From Callipepla californica brunnescens (taxonomy: Eukaryota > Chordata > Aves > Galliformes > Odontophoridae): 64,000 nucleotides of DNA. The stretch covers positions 2,666,001-2,730,000 of the forward strand of contig JALIRH010000039.1 of assembly GCA_023055505.1 (NCBI GenBank), read 5' to 3'. Below the pieces are notes generated by a model, which was given only the letters and a program-made list of their open reading frames with translations, did no database searches and was not told the DNA's origin. Made by a program: the position numbers and the translations under genes. Shown here in pieces: positions 25,741 through 39,790 of this stretch (position 1 is the first letter of the stretch; each line of letters opens with the position of its first letter).

Positions 25741-28700
25741 ATGCTGACCTACCCAGTCATGGGTCATTGTGCCTCTTACTCTTATGAGTGCAGCCAGTAC
25801 AGGAAAGTGGGTAATAGAAAGCAGTATGTGACTGCACAGGGGCAATGCCTAATAAAATTACCGAAACTAGAGTAACAGAAATGAAATTATTTTTGTCCAT
25901 CTTTTTTTTTTTTTTTCCTGCTGATTTCCATTCTCCTTGCTTAGAGTACACAAATTTGGATCTGGTCCATTTACAATGATAGCTGACTATGCATTAAGAA
26001 GTCAGGGGTTAGGTCTCCCTCCCTCCTTAGATCCACTGGGAAATACGAGCTACCTAGAGGTAACCCATCTATCTAGGTTGATTCTAGGAGGAAATGATTA
26101 TCTTAAAGACATGTTCGAGGTTGAAAAATCATCACTTGGACATCTGTGTTACACAGTAGTCCGGACGCTGGTCTTATTTGTTATTATACCAATCAATGGC
26201 TCCGAGAATGTCTCCTTCAGAAAGACTTTCAACTGTAAGTAAGTCCATATGGCAGATACAACTGCAGATACTGTCACACACGATGGGCGAGCTTTTCTTC
26301 TTAACAATCTGCACCAGGTTTTACCAGAACACAAGTAACAGTATTTTCACAGATGTAACTCATACCTCAGATAATTTACACCTCTGGCAGAGGACTCAAA
26401 CCTAATTCCTTAGACAGCATCCATCTCATCTACACCAATGTGTAACCTCCTCCAAACCTGGGGCAGGTAGGCTGCTGGAGTGCAGGAGCCAGGCTGCACG
26501 GGAAAGACCTCATTTCTGGGAGAAAGGAAGCAGGTTGCTGAGGATTAGAGACCTGGTGGGCTGCTAAGGGAGACAAGACTTTCAGACAAACATCTCTTCC
26601 TGTCACCCTCTAATTCACATAGCCCACAGTGCTGCTGAATCACAGAGATTTCTACAAATAATCAAATACCTTGCCTATCATATTTTTGAAACATGATGTT
26701 CTTACTCGCCGGCCCCAAAGAGAGTATTCCATTCTAAAACAGCACAACGTGTGTTTTCTTTGCCTGCTTACACAGTGAACGATGAGGAAATGATGAAATT
26801 TAATACTGTGCTCACTCTTTTTCTGTATGAGGAGTATAGGTTTTCTGAAGCATTTAAAACCAGAGGAGCTGAAGTCTGCTTGGATTATAAAGGCAGTTCA
26901 AACCAACCCTAATGGAGTTACTCCAGATCTGTCTCCATGTGGCACTTTAAGGAAAAGAGGACACATCTACTTAGTCAACTAATTCTTCTTTAACTTGAGG
27001 AACCGGTATAATATTCATTCATATATCCTTCTGTGCCAGCCCCCTCTGTGAGGGGTTCCCAATCACTAAATCCTTCAGACATCAGAGGAACTTGGTTGTT
27101 GTATTCTTGCAGATGGGTTCTGTTGATGATTATTTGCCACTGTCTCATCATAAAGTCACTTCGATTTCACGTCCCCTTCTAAAATAGCTTTCTCTGCTCA
27201 GTCTTTTTGTCTCATGCGCCTAGTGAGCTCTGCTGTTGCCTCCAAGGGACAGAGTCCAGGGTCCTAAAGAACAAAGAACATTCGGTCTCACTGCTGTGCA
27301 GCCCTTCAGAAGCACCTCCAAGTGTGTCTTCCCTCCTGGTTCTGCTGTGTCCCCACTTCTGCCCAGGACAGGTTGACAGATGGCTTGGATAAATGGTTAC
27401 AACACAGGCTTATCCCGTGACACGACAGTTGTTTTGGTAGCTTTGAACCATTGCCTGCACACACAGCTTCTGAGGTGCTAATATAAAACAATACAAAGTG
27501 GTATGAAACCCTTGGTTGGCACCTTTCTTTCTGCTTGCGAGTGCCCTATTTAAATCCAGCTCATGGTTAAATCGGAAATGAAATGCAGCTGAAGGGCTCC
27601 AGAAGCACTGAGAAAGGATTTCAGCCCAGAAGAAGTGGCCAGGCTGCCAGGCACACCAGCCATCTGTCTGGTACCAGTGGCCAGACCAACCACAGCCCTG
27701 CCAAAAGGGGCGCGGATGTCTCGCCTCGAGTCCTACCACCTTCATCCCTCTCCTGGAAACAAAAGGCAGCATTTCTAGCCGTGCATAATCTACTGGTTTA
27801 GGAAATGTTGGATATCACACTGTAAACCAAAAAAAATCGCACACTGTCCATGGAGACTTCTTCCCAAGGCTGATCTCCCTCCTCTACCTGCTTCCAGCCA
27901 AGGGGTGCCAGCAGTCTGAGCTTCCCTTTTCAAAGCTGGCATTGCCAGCTTCCAGTTGAGGTCGGAGTTGGGTTTGTTCCTCTTGCCAGAGGAATTTGGG
28001 CATGTGTTTCATTTCTTCGATGCTAGAAATGCAAAGGAGTTTCTTATGGAGGCTGTTTCTCAGTGTGATTGCTTGCTGTAATGTGTGGGCACAAAAGGGT
28101 GTCCAAAAGCTCTCCTCAGCCAAATATTTCCCTGCATTTTGAGATTTGCATGAGTGGGTTTTGTACTTAAGCAGCCTTTAATGTATTCAAAAAAAGGTTT
28201 GTTTGGTGGGTTACATAATAGTGTTGAATCTGACCCAGACTTGTTGTCACGGCACTGCTGTCAGATAGTGAGCTGTCAGATGGAAATATTCACTAGTAAT
28301 CTAGGTTATTGGGCCCTTCCTTCAGAAGAGCACCCAGCAGAAAAGCAGCAGTGGTAGGAGCTGGAATTACAAGGCTCTGCAATGGGGCTAAATGCTCTTC
28401 TCAAATCATTCCTTGATGAAAATTTTCCGATGAACCATGCCCTGTTCCAGGAACAGCTTCCAGATGATTTAATTTTTCACTGATCTTCTCAGGTTAGAGC
28501 ACCGTTAGAGGCCTTAACTTCATAGATGGATAGGTTAAAAAACCTCTACTAGAAATATGCCCAAATAGGAAGCTAAAGAATTCAAGGACTCAGGCTGTCT
28601 GCAGTCAGCCCTAACAGCACTTAAAGCACAACAGCATCAGGCACCATCATTACACAGTTGATCTCTAATTAAAATCTTAAATACAGAGACCTGATAAAGT

Positions 28701-28865
28701 GCTGACCTTTTCAATTGAGAAAAGACTAATTGCTCATTCTTGCTAAAGATGCAGTAGGTATCTTTAAAGATGTAATCTTGCTCTTCCCTGAACCATTTTT
28801 AGAAAGGTTCTGTTACAGAGTCATTGATAGGAAAAGCAATTAGAAAAAAACAACAGAAAAACAAA
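25741..28865. other. Gene-free intergenic sequence
   Basis: No supported gene. A T run lies at 25902-25916. Modestly GC-richer patches near 27200-27800 hold overlapping open frames on both strands (up to 120 codons) with no domain similarity. Confidence 0.65.
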
Positions 28866-29130
28866 AACATTGTGTGCCAGATAATGACATTTGTTGACAT
28901 TTGAAACCATTTTATTGCAGAGTTCTTAGCTATTCAAACTTGAATTATTTTTTTTTGCCCAATCTTCCTTTATAAATCAATTTATAAATCAATTTGGGTA
29001 TCAGAGATGAAAAATGCTAAGGCTGTCTTGGAGAACATTTCTCAGTTAATGAATTGAATGACTTTTCATGGATGAATCTTGCCACTTCGCCGTGGTGAAT
29101 GCTTAATACTGTGATCCTAGAGTGCTGTGA
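28866..29130. promoter_or_regulatory. Candidate conserved non-coding element with tandem duplication
   Basis: The AT-rich unique sequence includes an exact tandem duplication of a 12-base unit (TTTATAAATCAA) at about 28970-28993. A GTTAATGAATTGAATGAC homeodomain-like cluster follows at about 29045-29062. The texture matches the other candidate enhancer blocks. The call rests on motif clustering only. Confidence 0.28.
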
Positions 29131-31629
29131 CTGCTTGATGCAATACTTACCACATAATATATCTGCTATCAGTATTCTCATTACAGGGGGAGAGAGAAGT
29201 AAGATTGGAAAGTGAGAGCAGAACTGGTCAGATCAGAGTCAAAGGGAAAACAGTGAGAAGTAAAAAAAATAAAAAACCCATACTACTGGGACCTTGAATT
29301 CTTCCCAGTTTAAAGAGACATGGATAGAATAACAATTTCTGCCCTACCAAAAGACGAAGGTCCTTTGATTAGAGAAGACAGAGGTTGGAGAAGGAAGTCA
29401 GTTTGTTAGGAAGACAAGGCGTCTGTAGAAGATACCAATCTGATCAAAAAAATCTGTGCTTATCCTTGGCTGGAGTGATCACCCGTTTCAGGTCCTCAGG
29501 GCATGGGCTGTGGTCAGCACTCTTGAGTCATTCCGGCTGCACTTAATGTTCTTTGCACCGACTTCAAGGCAAATGAGCTCCCAGCTCGTGCAGAGACGCA
29601 CAGGGCTCTCTCCCAGCACACACATCACTTACACTGGCTGTTGTGAACAACTGAGCCAAAACTCTTTATCTGAAGCTTTCAGATGACTGTGGGGAGGCTT
29701 AGACAATTCCACCAAAGGCAGAGAAAGGTCCCAAGAGTCCCACCAGCACGACACTGAAAGGACTCCAGGAGGTCCCTCCTGATAGCCATCACTTCTGTTT
29801 CGCATTTGTATGTATACATCTGTCTGAGCTTTGATTCAATGTGGTGCTACTTCTTATTACATACAGGGAATCTGACTCTGCCTATAACAACGTGCTTGGT
29901 TGCACTTTGTGTTGGTTTTGCTCGCGTGCAACTGAGTTCATAGGAATTAAACTCTCTGGCATCTTCCTCCTCACAGAAGGGATAAAGGAAGGGATAACAG
30001 AAGCTTTTCCTGAGCCTTTCAGCTCCTTCTCTGTCATATTCCCCTGGTTGTGCTCAGCCTGGGTAGCACCATTTCACTGACCCAGCAGTACAGACTGACT
30101 TCAGGAATGAGGAAAGGTGAGGCACCAGCTCGCAGTCCCCAGCTCAACCCACTCCATTCATATTTCTCAGCACCTCACTCCCCAGGAAGCAGCACGCTGT
30201 CACAAAATGAAAGATTTGCTGCACTTGGGTCCTAGTGGTGCACGCAGGGCTGTGGTGTGGGACACACCATGTCTGGTACGTTGAGTAAGGCCTCCTGCCC
30301 CAGGGTGGGAATGGGCAGAGCCAGAGCTCCAGCACAGAGGGCTGGGATCCTGCCACCAGCACTGTGCAGGGACCACGAGTCTGCAGACAAGAGCATGCTC
30401 ACTGTTTCCACAGTACCAAAGAGAACAAAAAGGAAAAGAAAAAAAAAAAAAGAGAGAGAGAGGCAATAAATCCCCCAAACTGGGGAAGATAAATTAGTGT
30501 GAGAAGTCGTGAGGAACCTGACAGGAAAGAGTTACTTTGAGCTATTTTGCAAGGAGGAAAAACAGCCCTAGGTTTTTCTATTGTCTGCAGGTTTTTCTCT
30601 GTGAGAACAGAAGGTTGGGCACAAGGTGAACTGTCAGGAGGAAAAATCGAGGGAATCATAGAGAAGATGGGCCTTGTACATAATTGATCTGACAGAGTGC
30701 TGCCCACTCCATCATTGTGGCTGAAATATGCTTGGCCTCCTGCGCAATAATGCATGTGAGTTTAGCAGTGCGAGACTTGGTCTATTAGGGAGTTTGTTTA
30801 ATCAGGAATGCTCCTGTCCCTGCCAGCTCTGAACGTCCCCTGGAAATCACAAAATCTGCACTTGGACTAGAAGAAAAAATCCCACCACACTAACAATTTC
30901 AACAGCAGTCATAAAAACAGAAAGGGACTTTGGGTGAATCAGGGCTATCAGAAGTAAGAGCAACGTTTGTGTTGTCTGCAACAAGGCCAGCATTCTGCTG
31001 TGCTCCCTGCAGGATTCCTCTGCCACTTCTCCCCATCACATTCCTTTCTCCTTTTGTAATCCTATCAGTGGGAGATGTCACCCTCTCATCGAACTGTCTC
31101 ACAACCGGCCTATGGGAGCCTCCATAAGAGGCAGAACAGTTCTCTGAGGATTTGGGATCTCAAAGCTGGGGCATTAATACAACTGCCATATATCACAGCC
31201 TTGTTACTGGCAGATAAAGCGGCATAGCTTAAAAGAGCGAGGTACACCAAGATACAAGCTCTGATAAAAGCTGTGACTTCCAGACACAACCAGCGATTGT
31301 GTTTGAAAGCCGCCGGGTGGTCTGAGTCTGCAGACCTGTTTGGGAGGCCTCCGTCGTGCCTTGCTTTGAATGAGGCATGGACAAGTGGGCAAATACAGCA
31401 CAACGCTGCCTGTGCAGTGCCCAGAGAGCTCACAAGCCCAGCAACACAGAGCTCAGGCTGCACAGGGGCACAGACCTCGCTGCTGCTCACAGCATGGGGA
31501 GCTGCGGAGGGTCCTTGCTGCTGTCCCCTGCCCCACAACCTCTGCCACCTCCTGCTCAGTGCTGGATGTTATCATTTACAGCCCATCTGAATAAATCAAG
31601 CCAGCCACGCACCGATAGTACACTAGGGT
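29131..31629. other. Gene-free intergenic sequence
   Basis: No supported gene. A purine-only AAAG/GA tract occupies 30418-30465. A GC-richer patch at about 31270-31600 keeps several frames open on both strands, as expected from composition, and none is recognisable. Confidence 0.65.
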
Positions 31630-32130
31630 CACCGTGAGCAATTTTCTAAAACCACGCTGACATCATCGGAAAATTTGTTTAAATCCTTACTACTTCCAGC
31701 TAAAAAAAATAAAAAAAAAATCCATCATAATTATGAAAATGACTTGTGGAATTATCTTACCATAAATTATCACTACTGACGTTTAAACTGATTGCAATTT
31801 ATTTTACCCCTCAGATCTTGCCTCTGGCTAATGTTGTTGAGAGCTGTGATCTCCAAACTCACTCATGTTGGATAAAGACATTTGACACAAAAGGGGTTAA
31901 TGATTTCCATGCAGGGTAAAGCTATGAGGAATTAGTGCTCCGGAGTGTAGAACATTCACTTTTACAGTAGGTGGTGTTCTTGTTACACTTTCATACATGC
32001 CAGGCTAATTAACTGTCTTAAGGACCACATCATTAAATTATTTCCCCTGCTTAAAACACTGCGATGTTTAATGTACCCCAGCAATTCAATTACGTTTAAA
32101 ACAATATCCGAAGGACGAACTGCTGCAGGA
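31630..32130. promoter_or_regulatory. Candidate conserved non-coding element (strong)
   Basis: A 500-base AT-rich, non-repetitive block. It contains a perfect 10-bp palindrome CATAATTATG (31726-31735), GATTGCAATTTATTTTA, a core TAATTAA at 32007-32013, and ATTAAATTA and CAATTACG words downstream. Several of these match homeodomain and POU/C/EBP half-sites. No frame is open across it. Density and variety of motifs, rather than repeats, make it one of the best enhancer candidates here. Confidence 0.4.
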
Positions 32131-33090
32131 TGGGTTTTAAAGGAAGTTTCACGCTTTACCTCAAACTCAGGTAAAGCAGATAGCAAAAAGAGAACCTGAA
32201 CTCCAAAACAGCCATTTGAACAAAAGGAAATCTTCCACAAAAACTTGTAAATTAAGATAGTTAATGTAGTCTGGATAATTGATTTCTCCTCTACTCTTTT
32301 TAGTGGAAGTTCAGTCTGAAACTCTGAAGAGCTTTACTTTTCCTTCAGTACTTGTTAAATCGGCCCGTTCCATCTTATGGTATATTTTTTGTTGTTGCTT
32401 TATTTTCTTTCCCTGCTGCAGATTCCCTTATGAAAAAAAAAAAAAAAAAAAAAAAAAAAAAGCACAGTGGGATTTCATTAATTATAACATCCTGGAAGAT
32501 GACGTTGGGTCCTGAAGGTGTATTTTGCTAGAGCGTAAATATGCAAAGGTCTTACACATTTAATCAAAACAACTGACATTAATTCATTAGAGGAAAAGTG
32601 GGCTGCATTCTGGCTCAGCCACCCTCCCCCAGCATCATTTCCAGGCACCAGCAATGCATCTCCCTGCAGCAGAATGAATGCAAGGCCAGCAGCGAGCCCT
32701 GCACGAAGGACACCGCAGTTGCTGGAGCCTTGCTCCTTGTCAGCAAGAGCTGCAGAGATGTCCTCTGTGTTGGGGACACCGGCTGCTTGGCTGCCAAGGG
32801 TAGGAGCAACTTCAGCAGCAGAAGCTTGTGTCATTGGCATAGAGCACATAGTCTGCTGGACGCAGAGAAATACAGGGGGGAAAGTGACTAGAAGGGTAAT
32901 TCTGACTGCACATGAGTCCAGAAAGCTACGGACAGCCTCTCCTCTGCCATGTCTGCATAGTGCTGAAGAAAAAGCGATCCCTAATGTCGGGGAACCAAGC
33001 TTCTCACACTTCAAAGTCTCACTGATGTTTGGAGTGGGAAGTCGATTTTCTACAACAAATTCTTTTACTCTTAGCACATGCACAAATTAA
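32131..33090. other. Intergenic block with poly-A and two-strand open frames
   Basis: A splice-acceptor-like pyrimidine tract ending in CTGCAG at 32415-32420 is followed by a 29-base poly-A (32433-32461). A GC-richer segment (about 32590-33090) is open on both strands: 201 codons on minus (32478-33083) and 138 on plus (32674-33090). Neither translation resembles a known protein. I do not call a gene, but this is the longest two-strand open stretch in the desert. Confidence 0.4.
32433..32461. repeat. Poly-A homopolymer
   Basis: Perfect run of 29 A, the longest homopolymer in the window. No processed-gene body was recognised immediately upstream. Confidence 0.95.
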
Positions 33091-36000
33091 TCAAATTATT
33101 GTTGAAATCCTTACAAGACACCCTTCAGGTCAGAATACAGAGTTTACTGTTACAGGTGGGATGGGATCTGCTAAAATGCAAATCATTAGCCCAGTAATTT
33201 GGGTGGAGTTCATCTCCAGCTCCTTTCATTTCAATGGCAATGCCAGTCATTTGAGTAGCTTTGATGCCAATCTGTCTGTGGGAGCTGCTGCTTCCTGCCC
33301 CAAACCTATCTCATTTTCTAAAGTACTCTGCCAAGCTGTCTGAGAGTAAGTGTGATCTCATAGGCACCCTCGCTCAGGTAGCAAAACCACAACACGGATG
33401 TGTGGGAACCAAACCCACACAGAGAAGCCACAACTCAGAATAAAAGCAAGACAACCACGTAATACTGAAAAGACATGGCTTATGGCAGGAGAGGCATGTT
33501 AGCACATAGAAGAGGATCATTAGTTTAACGTCTTTTGGGGGAAGAGCACAGCAAGATAGTTCTCCTTTTGGCAGAGGCAGGCAGAGTGACTGCTTGTGAT
33601 AGCACTCAAGGGCTGTGCAGTTCCCATCTCTGACCAGCTGACCTAACCTGTAGCAATCACATCATACTGTATATCATATCACCTTATATCATATTCTGTC
33701 ATGTTCACATCCAGTGTAACATGACAGCTGACCCTTTGAATGAGAACGAAAAGTCGGCTCTAGTGCCGTATGTAGTTCCTCCTTGCCACCCTGTAATCAG
33801 CCAGGTAGCAGAAAATGTAGTCAGCCTCTGGTCCTACAGCCACATTTTTCTGTCTGGCACCTTCTCATGGGTAGATCTGTTGTTATTGTGTCAAGGATGA
33901 TCCTGTGGTGAACCCTTATGGTAGTGGAAGGTGAGGAGATACTTGTGCTCATGAAAAATGGCATCTGGAAACAAGCTGGGGCCACCAAACAGTTTATCCT
34001 CTTCATCTCAAACTGATGATCTTTTCTGGTGGGCTGAATCCAGTCTTTAGGAGATAAATGGACAGTTCCCAACTTAAGGGAAACAAAAAGGAGCTGCAGT
34101 GTCTGTAAGAGGCAGTGAGTCGAGATGCACAGAAGCATCAAGTTGTTCCTACTGCAACCAATCCAATGAGAAAGCATTTTCAAATGATCAATGTCTGAAG
34201 TTAGATGGTACTTAGTGTCAGGATTTTGGCTGATTTCAGTTAGAAAGAATTCCCTCACCTTGAGGAAAGAGCTTATGAGTAGGCAATTACTACCAAATAG
34301 TGGTTACTCTGCTAATCCCATCGGGACTTGCTTTTTTGGCCAATATTCTCACCAGCTGGGTGGAGGGTAAAGTGTTCTCTTTATGCAAGTCAATGAAGAG
34401 GTCTGTGATCCAGTGGGGTGCTGGTTCCTACATACTGCACTTCCCTGCATCTCCAAATAAGCTGTCAGAAAAGGAGCCCCATCCTTCCCCTCCAATCCTG
34501 CCGCTCTCACTTTGAGATTGTACACCCTCACAGCCATCAGACTGTCAGAAAATCAGGTATCTAAAAAAATAATTAAAAAAAAAAGGGTTAATTTTCACTG
34601 AGATCAGTTTCCTGATCTCTCACTGCGTGGTCAGAGAAACACCTGTGCTGGCACAGGGGGAGGGAGCACGAGCAACCATCTGGAGGGCATGGAGACAGGA
34701 AACCCATTTGGGTTGCAGAGCTTGCTTCTGCCAGCTTAACTAGGCATGGAGCGGTGGTGTTAATCAAGACCTTGAAACAGGCCTCCAGGCAAACATAGCA
34801 TGGCATCCGCGGGATAAACCATGGGGTGAAATACATTGCTGGCCATACGATGACCGAGAAGTACTTAAAATATAGGTCTGCATGGATATTCCAGCAGAGC
34901 CAAGTTAAGGATATCATCAGTATCATTACAGGGAGCTGAAGTGGAAATTCCAATTTTGCAATGGGAATTTCTTTTTTTTTTTTTTTTTTTTTTGCAGTGA
35001 CATCCACAGGTCATAGCTGTGTTAGTTCACATGAACTCGTTAACAAAGAACATAAATATAACCAGAGCATCAATAGCTACCTGTATGGTTTTTAAAATGC
35101 ATTCAGCATAATCCCTTTGTACCCTGCTGAAACCTGTGCTGAAGGGCCGTGGTCAGATCAGTGTTCTCCTGAGGAACTCTGCACTGATACGTTAAGTACA
35201 GACATACATTCCCATCCTGACTACACTGTCCTGTGTGTATGCATGGTATACAGTCTGTTTCATAGTCCTCCATTTTCTACCTTTCAAATTATACTTCATA
35301 TTTTTATTTGGTTTTAATATATTTATTTTTCATATACATCCCAATTATTTATTTTGCTTTTCAGTCTTTTTTTTTTTTTTTTTTTTGCCATAGTATGCTT
35401 AGGCAAATCTATTTTTATTAACCTTCCGTTTCTGGATCTTTGTACAAATAAATTGCAAATGTTAAGATCACTTCCTTTCTCAAGAGTTTCCTAAACCCTA
35501 ACTAGCTCAGCAAGTCACATGTAACATAAAACACACTGCATTAACTCTAAAACATACGCATGCAAAACAATCTTTTTTTTCTAATGTAGTTATATTTGGT
35601 GCATTTATTCCCTTGAAGCAGTCCATAAAATATTTCCAGTTGTAAGGTGCACCCTGCCAGTAACATTTTTCTTTCAACATTTGTCCCTTTCCTTGTTGAA
35701 GTCTGACCCTTAAAAAGTGAAGAACACTGTTGCCACCCATGACATGGACTCCTCTTCACCCAGGCATTACATATTTGGGCTCTGAGTGTGTCTTGATATT
35801 CAGTAATCTGTGGCTTGCTTGCAACTACTGCTGCTCCCCTGACAAATCCATACACCAGGCTCTGAGAAACACTGCTCTGAACTGAACCAGGGTCAGTAGC
35901 AAAAGAGGGCAGTGAAGAAATGGCACTGATCACGGGGTATCACCCAAATGTCCTCCTCTGAAGATCACCATCAGGAGGAAACAAGGACGTGGTGCTCTGC

Positions 36001-39000
36001 AGCACCAAAAGCTGTGGAGCAACAGCTTGCTGTCAATAAGATCAGCCGTGCTTTCAGTTGTACATTTATTTAAAGTCTCTACAAACATGATGGGCTGTTT
36101 AGTGCAGAAAATAGGCTTGCTGGGATTAGAAAATGGGCAGTGAAGCCAACATGTACAGTGTTTGCACCTAACTAAATGAGTATCTCACTTTAATTCCTGA
36201 CTTGAACCTACAACAGAAGGTTACAATAGTTTCACTACGCTAATTTTATTTTAGATACATATGAGGAGGTGCTAGAACACCCCCATTCCTAATCTGCAGT
36301 TATAATTGTTTCGTAATAAACACAGTTCTGCAAAGAAGTCTCTAAGTGACAGAGCTGAAGACCAGAATGTCTTTGTATGCGTTGAAGGTGTCGATAGAGA
36401 AGGTGCAGAAATCCCACACTGACCTCAGCTCTCACCTGTACCTCTACCTCAGCAACACCTGTGCTGCACAGGGCTCACCCCTCCCAGATCCATTTGGTCT
36501 TTGGCTTCTCCTGTCACTCCCAGGCAGAACCAGAACTGCAACTCTGAAACAAGCCTAGCAGCACTCCCCTGCCTCGTGCTGTCCAAAGGGATGATCGTGG
36601 TCTCAGTCTTCCTGAAAGTGGCAAAGATTTTCTTTGCTATCGAAACGATGCCCATGGGGTGAACGTGCCGTGTGAGCTGCACAGCCCTGTCACTTAGAAA
36701 GCATAGCAAGCCTGTGTTCTCCTAATGATCCTGTCGCAGCCAATTCATGCAACACCATCCAGGGGGTCTGGCTGCCGTTCTTCATTGCCTTCATGAGCAG
36801 AGAGAATGGAGACAGCTGTGCTGCAGAGGGTTTGAGTCTGATTTGCCCCAGTGCTATTCCAGTTTAAATGAGCATCTCGTTGTTAACTTGCTTAGAATAA
36901 GAAGAGTCATCTTCAGAGTGTCTAAATATATCAGTAATGTACTTTTGTGTAACTCTGAGGCAGCATGGTTCTGTTGTACTTCAGGGAACAGCACTGCATT
37001 GGGCTCTGGCTCTTTTGTGAGATTTCATGCGGGCAAGATCCTTGCCAGACCTGCACCCAAACCTGCTGAGCACTCTGCAGCCTGTACGTGGTCTGGATGT
37101 CCCTGAGCACGTGGCTTCATCTTCATAGAGCTGCTGTCATTAACCTGCACTGATCACCTGCTGGACACCCGAACTGAGACTAAGGCTGTGTTTGGGTAAC
37201 AGCACTTGGCATGTGCAAGACTTTCTGTGTCTGCTTTGGAGGCAGCCATGAGGGGAAGGAGCAGCCTGTCTGAGCCCACCACTGCGCAGAACATCACCAG
37301 CAAAGGCAGTGGTCACTGTAATGAATGCAGTAAGCAGGTGTGTGTATCTACATACACTGAGCACATCCAAAGGAGCCTGGGCAGAACCTCCTACCACCTT
37401 TTGTACCCATTGCAACTCTTCTGTGGGCCAATTTAATGCACTCTCACAGAAATGTGAAGCTGTGCTTGAGCAGCGCCAGCAGATTGCATTACCCTGCCTG
37501 GCTGTACAGAAATCACACGTTTCTCCCTGCCTGCAGTCCCACAGGTCGCAGCTAAGGTCAGCTAAGAACAAAAATGATACTTCGTGATCCAACATTTAGA
37601 CAGTTATCAACTCATAAATCTCAGTCCAACCGCAGTGACAAAGCACGGAGCAGTACAACCCCATATGCACAAGGATGTCTTCAGGAAAAAAAAAAAAAAG
37701 CAAAACTATGCATAAGACAAAGGCTGTATTTAGAACACGGCAAAGCAGACATGCCTTTTCCAAACTATCTTTATTTTTCTATTTTGCAGTCTTCATTTTC
37801 TGAGTATCTAGGTGGGTATAGAAGACCATGTCACCACTTTGAGTTATACAGAGCAGTTAGCTAAGGAGTAATGATCATACGCAGAATCACTTAAAGAGCA
37901 ACACTGAAATGTTTTTCATAGTGAAAATAAATGACTCACTCCTTTGTATTTGGCAGCTTGAAACGGGACCTCTTTCCTTAATGACATTCCTTCTTTGCAG
38001 TGTGCTTATATTCATTTGCTATTGTGCATTTGTTCGTATTACCAGTAATACTTGGCACTTACGGTCCATACTGACTTTTAACTCAAAAACTTTATGAGCA
38101 CAGGTTAATTAAAGTGAACAGTATCCTCAGGACATTTAATGTTTGTACCCATTTTTCAGAGCAGAAAACTGGGAAGGGTTAAGTTTCTTGGGAAAAATAA
38201 CATGCTGCATGTCACAGGTGAATTCCAACGTTCAGAAGGGATTTGTTCCTTCTCATCTGTCACCCAAGCCAGGCAAAATTTCTGTCACATAAGACCAACC
38301 CAGTTTGCCAAAACACACCAAAGAAACATTTGGTGTTTTGCCCCGGCCTGAGTTTGCACCCTCATACTCATCTGGGTCCATTGCCTAAACTTCACGTGAG
38401 CATGGCATTGAAGCAGCTGAAGTTGTAGCTACTCTGCAGGACAGTCCTTTCTCATCTGCAACATCTGGATCCCTTCTTGCAAGCTCTTCACCAAAGAACT
38501 ATTGGAGCCACAGAAAATCTTCTGGCTTCACCTGCTTTCACTCAACTTCCTCGTTAGGTGATTCCTTTTATTTTTCTCTTCTAGTTGCTGCTCTTATGCT
38601 GTGCAAGGTATCAGCAAGGTAAAGGTGCTGCTGAATCAAACCCACTCCTCAGAAAGCAAGTCCTCAGGGAATCTCCAATTAAGCTTGCAAAATAGCCCTG
38701 TCTCTCTCAAAGAGTCTCAAGCAGAAACATTTCCTCAAGACTCTACCTTCACTCCCCATTGCAGAGAGCCCTTCACACTTGCTCACAGAGAGATGTACCC
38801 GTTTGGGGGTAATTCATTCAACAACTGTCAGATCTTTCTAACTGCTTTATAGCTTGTCCTCCCCGAGCATTCTTTCAGTAATCCCTATACCAAAGCTGAA
38901 CCAAATGTGTGTTTATGTAAAACAGTCCATGCTATATGCAGCCAGTGCTTTTTGCATGACCTTTAGCGTAAAATGCAATATGTCTGGTCTCAGTTATGTT

Positions 39001-39239
39001 ATTCTGTCAACATGTTCCAGTTTGGGCTAAGCTGGAAGCAGCACTCCGTACATCTGGCTCAGGAAGAGAGGACATCTGTGCAACTAGTCTAATAAACCAG
39101 AGCAATTCAATGAAATATTGTTCTAGTGTTAGGGAATGAAAAGAATTTCTGCATTGCAAAACACAACAAATGCTGACTTCTACCAATAAGAGTGACCTCC
39201 AGAAATATGGGAGATAAATCAGCTTGAGAGAAAGGCAAA
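33091..39239. other. Gene-free intergenic sequence
   Basis: No supported gene. Poly-T runs lie at 34972-34993 and 35367-35386. The longest frames are 145 codons (33821-34258, minus) and 151 codons (37140-37595, minus), and neither has a recognisable domain. No CR1 tail was seen. Confidence 0.65.
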
Positions 39240-39790
39240 GAGATGTTAAATGATGCTCTTATTTCAAATATAAACATCTTCCAAACACATAAATCGTCTC
39301 ATTTGATTTAAAGTTATTTAGTTCACATGGAGTTAGATAATGTCCTCCTTTTAAAAATATCACTTTGGAAATTTATGGATGTAAAGTGCTAATTATGTAT
39401 TTTTAAATGTGTTTCATAATTTCATTGTATGAATCCCTTTAGGACATAATGCCATCTATAAATCCTTTTCCCTCTTCTGCCCAGGATTTTGTGAAGAACA
39501 CAACGGCTAATGCAGTCTAAATTAGACAAAGGCATTTGGTGAGGTCAGAATACTATTGCCAGGAGGTTCCCATTTTATTTTCTTTGGCCATTTTTAAAAG
39601 GGTAGCACCTTACACTTACTCTGACAGCAGCGTACAGCTCTGAAGTAATTCATTCAGCAATAGCTTTTAGCTGCTTTAGAATCTTCATCAACCTTATTTA
39701 TTCTTTCTTTTTTCTGAGTAATCTTATCGAATAGTGACAACTCCAAAGTGAAATAAACATTTGCCAGCCTATTTAAATATCAGCTGCACT
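39240..39790. promoter_or_regulatory. Candidate conserved non-coding element
   Basis: The AT-rich, unique sequence has TTTGATTTAAAG, TTATTTAGTT, GTGCTAATTATG and AACCTTATTTATTC words over about 550 bases and no open frame. It lies immediately left of a CR1 tail. Called on texture only. Confidence 0.28.

Noticed and set aside
33821..34258. 145-codon open frame on the minus strand
   Set aside because: No similarity to a known protein, no repeat ancestry recognised and no exon signals. Most likely a chance frame.
37140..37595. 151-codon open frame on the minus strand
   Set aside because: It overlaps antisense open frames, and the cysteine-rich composition has no ordered motif such as zinc-finger spacing.
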